From an archaeon (GTDB taxonomy: Archaea > Nanobdellota > Nanobdellia > Woesearchaeales > ARS49): a stretch of 12,355 nucleotides of DNA. The DNA lies in assembly GCA_016213425.1 (NCBI GenBank), contig JACRAI010000006.1:1-12355 (forward strand), given 5' to 3'. Every line of letters starts with the position of its first letter. Within the stretch, counting starts at the first letter, position 1. Positions 1 through 6,061 of this stretch are shown in pieces. The translations under genes and the position numbers were made by a program. A model generated the notes under the pieces. That model saw only the letters and a program-made list of their open reading frames with translations, did no database searches and was not told where the DNA came from.

Positions 1-403
1 TGAATTGATAAATGTGTTCTTTATCTGGCGGGCATGGACCTCCATAACTTAACTTACCCCAACTATTCTTGCCGTGAGGAACTTTAATTTCATTATTTAT
101 TTCTTTAGTTTCAGGAGGGATATTCCATAAAATCCAGTGATTCCAAATGCCGACCGGAGCATCAGGATCGTCAACTACAAGAGAAATACTTAAAGTATTT
201 TTGGGAACTCCGGAAATTCTTAGTGGAACTATAGAGTTTTCACCATCACAAGTGTGTTTAGAAGGAATGCTTTCTCCATCTTTGAATGCAGGGCTTGATA
301 ATTTCATAACTATCATGTTAGCTTCTGGTTGATTATATTCGCTTGGTGTTGTTTGAGTGCATGCAGTAAGCAATATTAATAAAACTAATACTGCTTGCTT
401 CAT
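1..403 (-). CDS. PEBP/YbhB-YbcL-like lipoprotein, N-terminal part (runs off left edge)
   Basis: Reading leftwards from the ATG at 403-401 gives 134 residues before the window ends. Residues 1-15 form a lipoprotein signal: short charged start, hydrophobic LVLLILL core, then LTAC with the lipidated Cys at 15. The rest matches the phosphatidylethanolamine-binding protein / Raf-kinase-inhibitor-like family: a VDDPDAP segment (residues 77-83), NHW at 88-90, WNIPP at 93-97, NSWG at 113-116 and YGGPCPP at 120-126, the ligand-pocket landmarks in the right order. Full family members have about 150-180 residues after the signal, so perhaps a quarter of the protein is missing beyond the edge. The ligand is unknown; a cell-surface location is inferred from the lipobox. 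A TATA-like box at 427-436 fits its own leaderless transcript, separate from the upstream operon. Confidence 0.88.
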   Translation of the reverse strand, partial: MKQAVLVLLILLTACTQTTPSEYNQPEANMIVMKLSSPAFKDGESIPSKHTCDGENSIVPLRISGVPKNTLSISLVVDDPDAPVGIWNHWILWNIPPETKEINNEIKVPHGKNSWGKLSYGGPCPPDKEHIYQF

Positions 404-426
404 TGAATAAAGAATTAAGTATAATT

Positions 427-436
427 ATTTAAAAAC
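427..436 (-). promoter_or_regulatory. TATA-like promoter of the PEBP lipoprotein gene
   Basis: On the minus strand a purine-rich GAAG (BRE-like) precedes TTTTTAAAT. Its centre lies about 28 nt before the ATG at 403 and no Shine-Dalgarno sequence is present, which suits a leaderless archaeal transcript. Confidence 0.5.
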
Positions 437-453
437 TTCGTAAAAATAGATAC

Positions 454-1119
454 TTATTGTATTGTGCTTAGAAATTTTCTTGCCATTTCTGATATGTCTT
501 CATTTGTTTCTAAGCCTTTCCAAAAATCAGTTTCTGTTACTACATTAACAACAACTATATTTGCGCCGTTGAATATAGCACTTCTCGCTTCTTTTAAATC
601 AACGCCTCCAGCTGCAGAAATCATAACATTATACTTGCTTTTTATTTTGTTAACTTGTTTGTAAGGAATAACTTTACCTTTAGTAGATTCTTCATCTCTT
701 CCTTTATGAAGAATAACTACATCAGGTTTGTTCTTGAGTTTAAATAACACTTTTAATGGATCTTCAACTCCTAGCATGTCGATCATTGAGTTCATGCCTA
801 GTTTTTTACATTCTTGCACAAAACTGTTCAAAGTTTCTGTAGGTGAACTTCCTAAAACTGTTGCAGCAGTCGCTCCTGCATCATATGCTAAAGCAACTTC
901 ACCTATTGCTCCGTCGGAAGTTTTTAAATCTGCAACTATATGTCCACTCCAAGAGTCTTTAATTGCTTGAATTCCGCTAATTCCTTCTCTTTTGATAAAA
1001 GGGGTTCCTGCTTCAATGATTATTCTGTCGCTTTCAGGAATTAAAGGAAGAATTCTCTCAACAACAGAAATGTCTTGATTAAATGCGATCTGCAAGTATC
1101 GTTTATTATGAATTAACAT
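454..1119 (-). CDS. 3-hexulose-6-phosphate synthase-like / OMP decarboxylase-superfamily enzyme
   Basis: This 221-residue (beta/alpha)8-barrel protein belongs to the HPS/OMPDC (HUMPS) superfamily. Visible landmarks are LQIAFN at 9-14, EAGTP at 36-40 (the E-x-GTP form typical of HPS rather than OMP decarboxylase), the metal/catalytic D-x-K-x-x-D at D64-K66-D69, D114, an LHKGRDEE segment at 137-144 and the phosphate-binding AAGGVD at 169-174. HPS joins formaldehyde and ribulose 5-phosphate; in many archaea it runs in reverse to supply ribulose 5-phosphate for nucleotide synthesis in place of the oxidative pentose phosphate pathway. No fused formaldehyde-activating domain and no isomerase partner (PHI) is visible here. 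The start is 2 nt after the stomatin stop codon, so the pair is very probably one transcript. A related sugar-phosphate lyase activity cannot be excluded. Confidence 0.8.
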   Translation of the reverse strand: MLIHNKRYLQIAFNQDISVVERILPLIPESDRIIIEAGTPFIKREGISGIQAIKDSWSGHIVADLKTSDGAIGEVALAYDAGATAATVLGSSPTETLNSFVQECKKLGMNSMIDMLGVEDPLKVLFKLKNKPDVVILHKGRDEESTKGKVIPYKQVNKIKSKYNVMISAAGGVDLKEARSAIFNGANIVVVNVVTETDFWKGLETNEDISEMARKFLSTIQ

Positions 1120-1121
1120 TT

Positions 1122-1868
1122 TTATTTCTTAACAATCTTACTGATCAATTCTGTTGCTTCTTGAGGCAAAAATAAAACAATCTTTTCTGAAGGATCTGCT
1201 GCAATGTCTCTTATAGTTTGCAATGTTCTTAATTGCAGAGCTCCTTTGCTCTTAGCTAAAGTCTCCGCTGCTTTTCTTAGATTTTCAGAAGCGGATAATT
1301 CTCCTTGAGATGCGATGATTACCGCTCTTCGTTCTCTTTCTGCTTCTGCTTGCTTTGCCATTGCTCTTTTCATTTCTGCAGGAAGTTCTATTTCTTGAAT
1401 TTTTATGCTTTCGATATCAACTCCCCAATCAGATGTTTCGGCGTCAACAATTTTTTTAATACTTGCAGCAAGCTTTTCTCTTTCGCTCAAAACAAGATCT
1501 AATTCATAATTACCCACAACATCTCTTAATGCTGCTTGAGTGTATTGTCTGACTGCATACTCGTAATCTTCTATTTTAATAATTGCGTCAGCAGGTTTTT
1601 CAACTTTATAATAAACAACTGTGTTAGCTAGAAGTGGAATGTTATCTTTAGTGATGACTTCTTGCTTAGGTACATCTGCAGTCATGATTCTTAAATCTAC
1701 TTTTCTCATTGTTTGAATGAGAGGAAAAATCCAAGTGAGTCCTGCATTTTTAACGCTGGAAAATTTTCCTAGAGTAAAAACAACTCCTCTTTCATATTCA
1801 AAAAGCAATTTTAACCCGCTTAATATAAAAAATACTACAATTACTATAATGATTGTTTCAAAAACCAT
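1122..1868 (-). CDS. Stomatin-like SPFH/band 7 membrane protein
   Basis: This is a 248-residue prokaryotic stomatin. Residues 4-23 form an N-terminal membrane segment, followed by the SPFH domain: EYERGVVFTLGKF (24-36), an RIMTADVPKQEVITKDN core (60-76) and the AAL..VVG..LD.VLSER stretch (112-130). The classic PAEMKRAMAKQAEAERERRA helix (163-182) leads into a coiled coil and GELSASENL. The late KIVLFLP (229-235) corresponds to the hydrophobic C-terminal segment that the NfeD-family protease cuts in Pyrococcus p-stomatin. Such proteins form membrane scaffolds, usually beside an nfeD gene; none is seen here. A GTG at 1877-1875 is in frame, but it lies within GAGGTG, the ribosome binding site placed six bases before the ATG at 1868, so the ATG is chosen. 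The HPS-like gene follows directly. Confidence 0.92.
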   Translation of the reverse strand: MVFETIIIVIVVFFILSGLKLLFEYERGVVFTLGKFSSVKNAGLTWIFPLIQTMRKVDLRIMTADVPKQEVITKDNIPLLANTVVYYKVEKPADAIIKIEDYEYAVRQYTQAALRDVVGNYELDLVLSEREKLAASIKKIVDAETSDWGVDIESIKIQEIELPAEMKRAMAKQAEAERERRAVIIASQGELSASENLRKAAETLAKSKGALQLRTLQTIRDIAADPSEKIVLFLPQEATELISKIVKK

Positions 1869-1874
1869 TTTCTC

Positions 1875-1880
1875 CACCTC
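1875..1880 (-). promoter_or_regulatory. Ribosome binding site that fixes the stomatin start
   Basis: GAGGTG on the minus strand matches the archaeal 16S anti-SD and sits six bases before the ATG at 1868. It overlaps the alternative GTG start, arguing against that start. Confidence 0.7.
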
Positions 1881-1921
1881 TTTATTTATACTAACAGATT
1901 TGTTTAGTTTTTAATTCTCAA

Positions 1922-1932
1922 GTTTATAAATT
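1922..1932 (-). promoter_or_regulatory. TATA-like promoter of the stomatin-HPS operon
   Basis: Minus strand reads GAAAAATTTATAAAC, a purine-rich BRE-like stretch followed by TTTATAAA. Transcription starting about 25 nt downstream would give a short leader carrying the GAGGTG site. Confidence 0.5.
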
Positions 1933-1954
1933 TTTCTTGAAAGGTATGTAAAAG

Positions 1955-2920
1955 TTATCTTAATAGTTCTTTGACTTCTTCAACACTTATCGGGCAAAGA
2001 TCTATTTGGCAAGCTTCTGCATTTATCGGCAATACATCAATATATATTGGATCTACTTTTATCTTCTCACCTATGCCTAAACATAACTCGTAAACGCACG
2101 CGTATTTAGGCATTAATTCACTAAAAACAATATTCTTTTTTTCAGTTGTGCAAGAACAACAAATCGTCTCTGTGTCGCTACGACTGACACATTTTCCAGT
2201 TATTTCATCTTTGTAAAAACCTGGCTTACACACACATTCTTTTTTTTCATTTAATTCTTGATTTTCTTTACATCTATTAAAATAAACACATTTTCCCTGC
2301 CAAGCATCATAATCAAATTCACTAAGACAACAAGCATAGCCTACCTGGGATAAAACGTCTTTGTACATTTCAAGATGATACTTTTCAGGACACTTAACAT
2401 TACAAGAACCACTCTCGTCTTTTGGAGTTACTTTAGGTATCAAAACTTCATCTTCAAACTTGTGCTTACCACACAAAACATCACATTCAGCTTCGCTGCT
2501 AACTCCTTGAGTTAGCACTTGTACTGAGAAAGTTTTTTCATCTCTTTGCTTGTAACAAGTACAACAAACTTTGGTTTCATTACAATAATTCAACCAACTT
2601 TCTTTTTTCTCTTCTGAACGCTTCTGACATATCTCTTCAGAACTTAATTCATTTGCGTTTTGGCATTTTTCTTTTAAGTATTCAACACATTTATCTTTTA
2701 TTTTATCAACACCGCCCATTTCATTAAACCAAAAATAAACTATTTCAGAACAATCTCCAGCCCTGGCGACAAGTAAAGCATTATCCAAAATCCAGTCGAA
2801 AGCAGAATTGAATAATTCGTTAATCTTAGAATTATCACAAACTATTTTGTTTTCTGCAGTTTGATAACCTGTTGCGCACCCAACAATTAATATGAAGAGC
2901 AATAGTATTAATTTCTTCAT
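1955..2920 (-). CDS. Cysteine-rich lipoprotein with internal CCxC repeats, function unknown
   Basis: I do not recognise a named family. The 321-residue product starts with a lipoprotein signal: MKKL, a hydrophobic core and LIVGC with the lipobox Cys at 15. It contains 28 cysteines, far above average, suggesting many disulfides outside the membrane. Two segments look duplicated: C119-C120-x-C122 followed by C146 and C150, and C254-C255-x-C257 followed by C275 and C280. Between them CxCKPGFYKDEITGKC (229-244) resembles an EGF-like or pacifastin-type hook. The start is well supported by AAGGTGA three bases upstream and a TATA-like box about 35 bases before that. It is a single gene, with its own promoter, upstream of the stomatin operon and divergent from tRNA-Ile. 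A surface adhesin or binding protein is only a guess. Confidence 0.85.
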   Translation of the reverse strand: MKKLILLLFILIVGCATGYQTAENKIVCDNSKINELFNSAFDWILDNALLVARAGDCSEIVYFWFNEMGGVDKIKDKCVEYLKEKCQNANELSSEEICQKRSEEKKESWLNYCNETKVCCTCYKQRDEKTFSVQVLTQGVSSEAECDVLCGKHKFEDEVLIPKVTPKDESGSCNVKCPEKYHLEMYKDVLSQVGYACCLSEFDYDAWQGKCVYFNRCKENQELNEKKECVCKPGFYKDEITGKCVSRSDTETICCSCTTEKKNIVFSELMPKYACVYELCLGIGEKIKVDPIYIDVLPINAEACQIDLCPISVEEVKELLR

Positions 2921-2923
2921 TTT

Positions 2924-2930
2924 TCACCTT
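2924..2930 (-). promoter_or_regulatory. Ribosome binding site of the cysteine-rich lipoprotein
   Basis: AAGGTGA on the minus strand, three bases before the ATG at 2920; matches the archaeal 16S tail and confirms the start. Confidence 0.65.
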
Positions 2931-2953
2931 TTTTAGTAATTAAAACAAGGGAA

Positions 2954-2968
2954 GATATAAGCTTTTTT
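2954..2968 (-). promoter_or_regulatory. BRE/TATA-like promoter of the cysteine-rich lipoprotein
   Basis: Minus strand AAAAAAGC then TTATATC is a good BRE-plus-TATA match. A start about 25 nt downstream leaves a leader of 10-15 nt containing the ribosome binding site. Confidence 0.55.
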
Positions 2969-2975
2969 GATAACC

Positions 2976-2985
2976 TTTTTAAACC
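2976..2985 (+). promoter_or_regulatory. Possible TATA box of tRNA-Ile
   Basis: CTTTTTAAAC on the plus strand lies about 40 nt before the tRNA 5' end. The spacing is somewhat long, implying a short 5' leader made of heptamer repeats. Confidence 0.35.
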
Positions 2986-3015
2986 ACGAACTACCCACCA
3001 CTAACTACAAACTAC
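2981..3015 (+). repeat. Five-unit degenerate heptamer tandem repeat
   Basis: The sequence divides cleanly into AAACCAC, GAACTAC, CCACCAC, TAACTAC, AAACTAC, that is, about NAACYAC repeated every 7 nt. It ends 4 nt before tRNA-Ile. Relatives with the same period lie at 7625-7645, 7844-7897 and 8019-8046. Confidence 0.75.
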
Positions 3016-3019
3016 ATAC

Positions 3020-3094
3020 GAGCCCGTAGCTCAGTCTGGTTAGAGCGCTGCTCTGATAAGGCAGAGGTCGTGAGTTCAAATCTCATCGGGCTCA
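3020..3094 (+). tRNA. tRNA-Ile (anticodon GAU)
   Basis: A full cloverleaf can be drawn. The acceptor stem GAGCCCG pairs with CGGGCTC plus discriminator A. The D stem is GCTC/GAGC with GG in the loop. The anticodon stem is CTGCT/GGCAG with loop CTGATAA (GAT, Ile), followed by a five-base variable loop. The T stem is GTGAG/CTCAT with loop TTCAAAT. CCA is not encoded and no intron is present. A run of seven T follows at once. Confidence 0.97.
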
Positions 3095-3096
3095 TA

Positions 3097-3103
3097 TTTT
3101 TTT
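3097..3103 (+). terminator. T-run terminator after tRNA-Ile
   Basis: Seven consecutive T start 2 nt after the tRNA discriminator base; oligo-T tracts terminate archaeal RNA polymerase. Confidence 0.5.
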
Positions 3104-3110
3104 ATTTCTA

Positions 3111-3210
3111 CGTTGGCGAGTTTTCACGAGTGATTATGAGTAAGTCTCGGCGTAAAGTAAAATTTTTTATTTGTCGAGACTTGCGAAAGTCAAATCTGAG
3201 CAAAGCGAAG
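3111..3210 (+). repeat. Structured non-coding element with 10-nt periodicity and a hairpin
   Basis: No credible gene occupies 3104-3302. GAG recurs at 3118-3120, 3128-3130 and 3138-3140 (period 10), and GAG/GCGA words recur at 3176, 3183, 3198 and 3205. AAGTCTCG (3142-3149) and CGAGACTT (3175-3182) form a perfect 8-bp inverted repeat around an A/T-rich loop. The piece is noticeably richer in G+C than its flanks. It could be a non-coding RNA or a dispersed intergenic element; I cannot name it. Confidence 0.5.
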
Positions 3211-3302
3211 TAAATTGAAGATATAGTAAAGGAATCTGCTAAAGTCTATAAAGAAATCAATAATTTTATTAAGATTTCAAGATATTTAAGCAAAGAATTA
3301 TT

Positions 3303-4796
3303 ATGAAAACTCAAAAAGTTGATCAAGTAACAGGTAATCCTGTTGTCGATCTTGTTCTTAATACTGTTGAAAAGAAAAAGCAAGCATTTATTTTTGTTAA
3401 CACCAAAGCCAGTGCTGAAAAGTGTGCTGAGGATATTTCTGAAGAACTTGATAAAACTCCTGCTTGTGAGTTAATTGCTGAAAAAATATTAAATGTTTTA
3501 GGAAGTCCAACAAAACAGTGTAAACGATTAGCTAATTGTGTGAGAAAAGGAAGTGCATTTCATCATTCAGGGCTTCATTCAAAGCAAAGAGAAATAATTG
3601 AAGATGAGTTTAGATTAGGAAATATTAGATTTATTAGTGCTACACCAACATTGGCTGCAGGGTTAAGCATGCCTGCTTTCAGAGTGATAATCAGAGATGT
3701 GCAAAGGTATGGTAGAAGGGGTATGGAGTTTATTCCAGTTCTGGAATTTCTTCAAATGGCTGGTCGAGCGGGGAGGCCTGAATTTGATGATTTTGGTGAA
3801 GCAATAGTGATCGCTAAAAGTGAAGGAGAAAAGGAAAATTTATCTGAGAAATACTTGTTAGGCGAGCCTGAAGATATTTACTCAAAACTCGCTGTAGAAC
3901 CTGTTTTAAGAACTTATGTGTTGTCTTTAATTAGCGCAGCGGAAGTGAATAATTTTGAGAAGTTGATGAATTTTTTTAAAGAAACATTTTGGGCATTTCA
4001 GTTTAAAGACATGAATCAGTTAAGTGTCACGATAAAAAAAATGGTCAAGCTATTAGTTGATTGGGGGTTTATTCAAGAGTTAGATAATAAATTTAGAGCA
4101 ACTTATTCTGGAAAAAGAATAGCAGAACTTTACATAGATCCTTATACTGCTAACGAGTTTGTCAAAGGATTAAAAAGGTCCAGTGAAACAGTTACGTTGC
4201 TAGGATTGCTTCATTTAATTTGCAACACTCTTGAAATGAGACCTTTACTTAATGTAACGACAAAAGATTTCGAAAAATTGCAAGAAAAAAGTTTGCTTCA
4301 CGAAAAAGAATTTTTATCTCCAGAACCCAGTGAGTTTGAGTCAGAATATGAAGACTGGCTTAAATCTTTAAAAACCGCTTTAATGATGCATGAATGGTGT
4401 GAGGAAGCGGATGAAGATTTTTTGATGAAAGAATATAATGTGCGTCCAGGAGAAACAAGAGCCAAAATAAATCTTGCGGATTGGTTATTATATGCTTTAT
4501 CTGAACTTGCAAGAATTGAACAAAAACAAAATTTGTTAGCTCAAATAAATAAAGCAAGAACGCGACTGAAATATGGAGTTAAAGAAGAGCTTCTTCCATT
4601 GTTAAAATTCAAAGGTATTGGTAGAGCAAGAGCAAGAAAATTGTTCAATAACAAGATAAGAGATGTTAAAGATGTGAAAAGTATTGATTTCAGTACTTTG
4701 AAAAAAATTTTGGGAGAAAAATCAGCAGAAGGAGTAAAAATGCAAGTGGGTGAAAAAATTGTTGGCAACCAACGACAACTCTCCGACACTTTTTAA
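3303..4796 (+). CDS. Hel308/Ski2-like helicase lacking the RecA1 (ATP-binding) domain
   Basis: The 497-residue product matches the C-terminal two thirds of Hel308-type superfamily 2 helicases (about 700 residues). Present: motif IV (AFIFVNTKAS, 28-37), HHSGL (87-91), motif V (ATPTLAAGLSMPA, 113-125), motif VI (QMAGRAGRP, 151-159), a winged-helix region (about 197-275), the helical ratchet domain (about 285-420) and a terminal helix-hairpin-helix with FKGIGRARARKL (436-448). Absent: the first RecA domain with Walker A, DExH and SAT. The upstream 200 nt hold only tRNA-Ile and non-coding sequence, so the missing part is not in the window. The frame is long and its motifs intact, so this is not an obviously decayed gene. 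Alone it should not hydrolyse ATP. It overlaps the next gene by 47 nt. No clear ribosome binding site precedes the ATG. Confidence 0.85.
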   Translation: MKTQKVDQVTGNPVVDLVLNTVEKKKQAFIFVNTKASAEKCAEDISEELDKTPACELIAEKILNVLGSPTKQCKRLANCVRKGSAFHHSGLHSKQREIIEDEFRLGNIRFISATPTLAAGLSMPAFRVIIRDVQRYGRRGMEFIPVLEFLQMAGRAGRPEFDDFGEAIVIAKSEGEKENLSEKYLLGEPEDIYSKLAVEPVLRTYVLSLISAAEVNNFEKLMNFFKETFWAFQFKDMNQLSVTIKKMVKLLVDWGFIQELDNKFRATYSGKRIAELYIDPYTANEFVKGLKRSSETVTLLGLLHLICNTLEMRPLLNVTTKDFEKLQEKSLLHEKEFLSPEPSEFESEYEDWLKSLKTALMMHEWCEEADEDFLMKEYNVRPGETRAKINLADWLLYALSELARIEQKQNLLAQINKARTRLKYGVKEELLPLLKFKGIGRARARKLFNNKIRDVKDVKSIDFSTLKKILGEKSAEGVKMQVGEKIVGNQRQLSDTF

Positions 4797-5382
4797 CGAA
4801 AAATTTCAAGAAGCGTATCATTCAACCACAGGAGCAATAACTGAAGCTATTGAAAAATTTGTAAAGCCTTCACTTAATTTATTAAGAAAAAAAGAATTAA
4901 ATGTTCTAGATTTTTGTTTTGGACTAGGTTATAATACTGCCGCACTTCTTCAAAGTGTTGAAAACACTAAAATTTCAGTTATTGGTTTAGAAAATGACGC
5001 AGATATTTTTGAAAAAATACAGCAATTAAATCCAGATCTAAAATATTATGAATACATTAAAAAACTAAAAAACAATTATCATGTTAAAAAAGATTTTTTT
5101 GAGATTAAAATAATTCTAGGCGATGCAAGAGATACAGTTAAAACCTTACAAGAAAAATTTGATTTTGTTTTTTTTGATCCTTTTTCTACAAAAAAATGTC
5201 CTGAATTGTGGACTGAAGAGGTTTTCAGAGATGTTTTTAAAATTATGAGTGAAAAAAGCATTCTCACTACTTATACTTGTTCAAGATTCGTGAGAGAAAA
5301 TATGAGAAATGCAGGATTTCATGTTATAGATGGGCCTTGTGTTGGAAGAAAAAGTCCAAGCACTATTTGCATAAAAGAATAG
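4750..5382 (+). CDS. MnmD-like (MnmC N-domain) tRNA wobble-uridine methyltransferase
   Basis: This 210-residue SAM-dependent methyltransferase matches the MnmC-like domain that, in bacteria, converts 5-aminomethyl(-2-thio)uridine at tRNA position 34 to the methylaminomethyl form. Landmarks: NSPTLFNEKFQEAYHSTTGA (10-29), the SAM-binding DFCFGLGYN (54-62), GDARD (124-128), the catalytic-region DPFSTKKCPELWT (143-155), TYTCSRFVRENM (174-185) and the terminal GPCVGRKSPSTI (195-206). It stands alone without the FAD oxidase half of bacterial MnmC, as usual in archaea; the exact archaeal substrate is inferred. The GTG start at 4750 is chosen because the conserved TxDNSPTLF stretch begins at once. 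This places 47 nt inside the helicase gene, so translation is probably coupled. Its end overlaps the opposing gene by 20 nt. Confidence 0.88.
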   Translation: MKKLLATNDNSPTLFNEKFQEAYHSTTGAITEAIEKFVKPSLNLLRKKELNVLDFCFGLGYNTAALLQSVENTKISVIGLENDADIFEKIQQLNPDLKYYEYIKKLKNNYHVKKDFFEIKIILGDARDTVKTLQEKFDFVFFDPFSTKKCPELWTEEVFRDVFKIMSEKSILTTYTCSRFVRENMRNAGFHVIDGPCVGRKSPSTICIKE

Positions 5383-5860
5383 TTGCATCACATGTTTTTT
5401 GTAATGAATCTAGAATTTTGACATTAGGACAATCTTCAGGAAATCTTTTTTGTATATATTTTGATCCGGAAAATTTAGTGTCAATACCTATAACTAATTT
5501 TACTCCATCACGTTCATGTTTAACTTTCCATTCTGCAAGCTCAAAGCGAGTTGTTTGAGCATAACAGCGATCACAGGAATGATCATTCTCGTTGGCTAAC
5601 CAGAATAAAATAACTCCTTCTTTAGCTGCTCTGTTTAAGTGATGTGTTTCCCAGTCTACTTGTTCATCATAATTGAATTTTTCGTCATCTTCAGTCCATT
5701 TAAGTCTTCTAGGACATGCAATGTGAATATGAGGAGCTTTTTTTTGAAAATATTTTATGGCTTCTTCTTGCCAACTGTGAGTTCCTTGAATTGGTCCTGC
5801 TAAAAAAACAACAGGTCCTTTAACTTCTTTATATTTTGGAGCAATTAATAATTCTGCCAT
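5363..5860 (-). CDS. Nucleoside 2-deoxyribosyltransferase-like protein
   Basis: The 165-residue protein matches the small nucleoside deoxyribosyltransferase-like family, which cleaves or exchanges the base of (deoxy)nucleosides or nucleotides. Landmarks: VVFLAGPIQGTHSWQEEA (17-34) with the family's FLAGPI, NYDEQVDWETHHLNRA (63-78), a GVILFWLANE strand (82-91) and TTRFELAEW (103-111), where E107 sits in the position of the catalytic Glu. Length is normal, and no signal or membrane segment is visible. Cysteines at 96 and 99 are unusual but unexplained. The gene converges on the methyltransferase with a 20-bp overlap of the two 3' ends. The ATG at 5860 has no ribosome binding site, so a leaderless message is likely. 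The true substrate is unknown; these proteins are often nucleotide salvage or sanitising enzymes. Confidence 0.82.
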   Translation of the reverse strand: MAELLIAPKYKEVKGPVVFLAGPIQGTHSWQEEAIKYFQKKAPHIHIACPRRLKWTEDDEKFNYDEQVDWETHHLNRAAKEGVILFWLANENDHSCDRCYAQTTRFELAEWKVKHERDGVKLVIGIDTKFSGSKYIQKRFPEDCPNVKILDSLQKTCDATILLCK

Positions 5861-5909
5861 AACTTTGAGAAAGTTTTTAGCACTAAATAAATTTATCTAT
5901 TTAATATAC

Positions 5910-5918
5910 CTTTAAATA
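5910..5918 (+). promoter_or_regulatory. TATA box of tRNA-Arg
   Basis: CTTTAAATA lies about 29 nt before the tRNA 5' end, the expected distance for an archaeal promoter. Confidence 0.5.
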
Positions 5919-5942
5919 AAACTTCATATTCACTAACGTTAT

Positions 5943-6014
5943 GCCCCTGTAGTATAATGGATAGAATACAAGGTTGCGGTCCTTGGGATCGGGGTTCGAA
6001 TCCTCGCAGGGGCG
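5943..6014 (+). tRNA. tRNA-Arg (anticodon GCG)
   Basis: Acceptor stem GCCCCTG/CAGGGGC with discriminator G; anticodon stem CAAGG/CCTTG with loop TTGCGGT (GCG, Arg); variable loop GGAT; T stem CGGGG/CCTCG with loop TTCGAAT. The D arm is weak: with the standard position-26 base, GTAT faces GAAT with one A-A mismatch and two G-U pairs. GG is present in the loop. No intron and no encoded CCA. Confidence 0.93.
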
Positions 6015-6029
6015 TTTATCTTAAAAACA

Positions 6030-6039
6030 TTTATAAATA
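6030..6039 (+). promoter_or_regulatory. TATA box of the secreted CARDB protein gene
   Basis: TTTATAAATA is centred about 27 nt before the ATG at 6062 and no ribosome binding site is present, a textbook arrangement for a leaderless archaeal gene. It begins 16 nt after tRNA-Arg. Confidence 0.65.
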
Positions 6040-6061
6040 CTAATTGTTATTTTTACTTATT

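Noticed and set aside
147..332. Plus-strand frame of 61 codons
   Set aside because: It lies antisense to the PEBP-like gene, whose family motifs are clear on the minus strand.
1869..1877. Longer stomatin product starting at GTG 1877
   Set aside because: The GTG is part of the GAGGTG ribosome binding site of the ATG at 1868.
3130..3199. Possible box C/D small RNA (GTGATTA ... CTGA)
   Set aside because: The C box is imperfect, internal boxes are missing and there is no terminal stem.
3186..3200. AGTCAAATCTGAG resembles the tRNA-Ile T-arm, as if an attachment-site repeat
   Set aside because: Only about 9 of 11 bases match, the match is not at the tRNA 3' end, and no integrase is present.
3214..3306. 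Open stretch reading IEDIVKESAKVYKEINNF... that ends in an ATGA overlap with the helicase start
   Set aside because: A stop codon at 3211 precedes it and it has no ATG, GTG or TTG start; it does not resemble the missing RecA1 domain. In AT-rich DNA 30 open codons are unremarkable.
6044..6061. TTG start adding six residues to the CARDB protein
   Set aside because: The TATA box would be only about 10 nt upstream, and the signal peptide is normal from the ATG at 6062.
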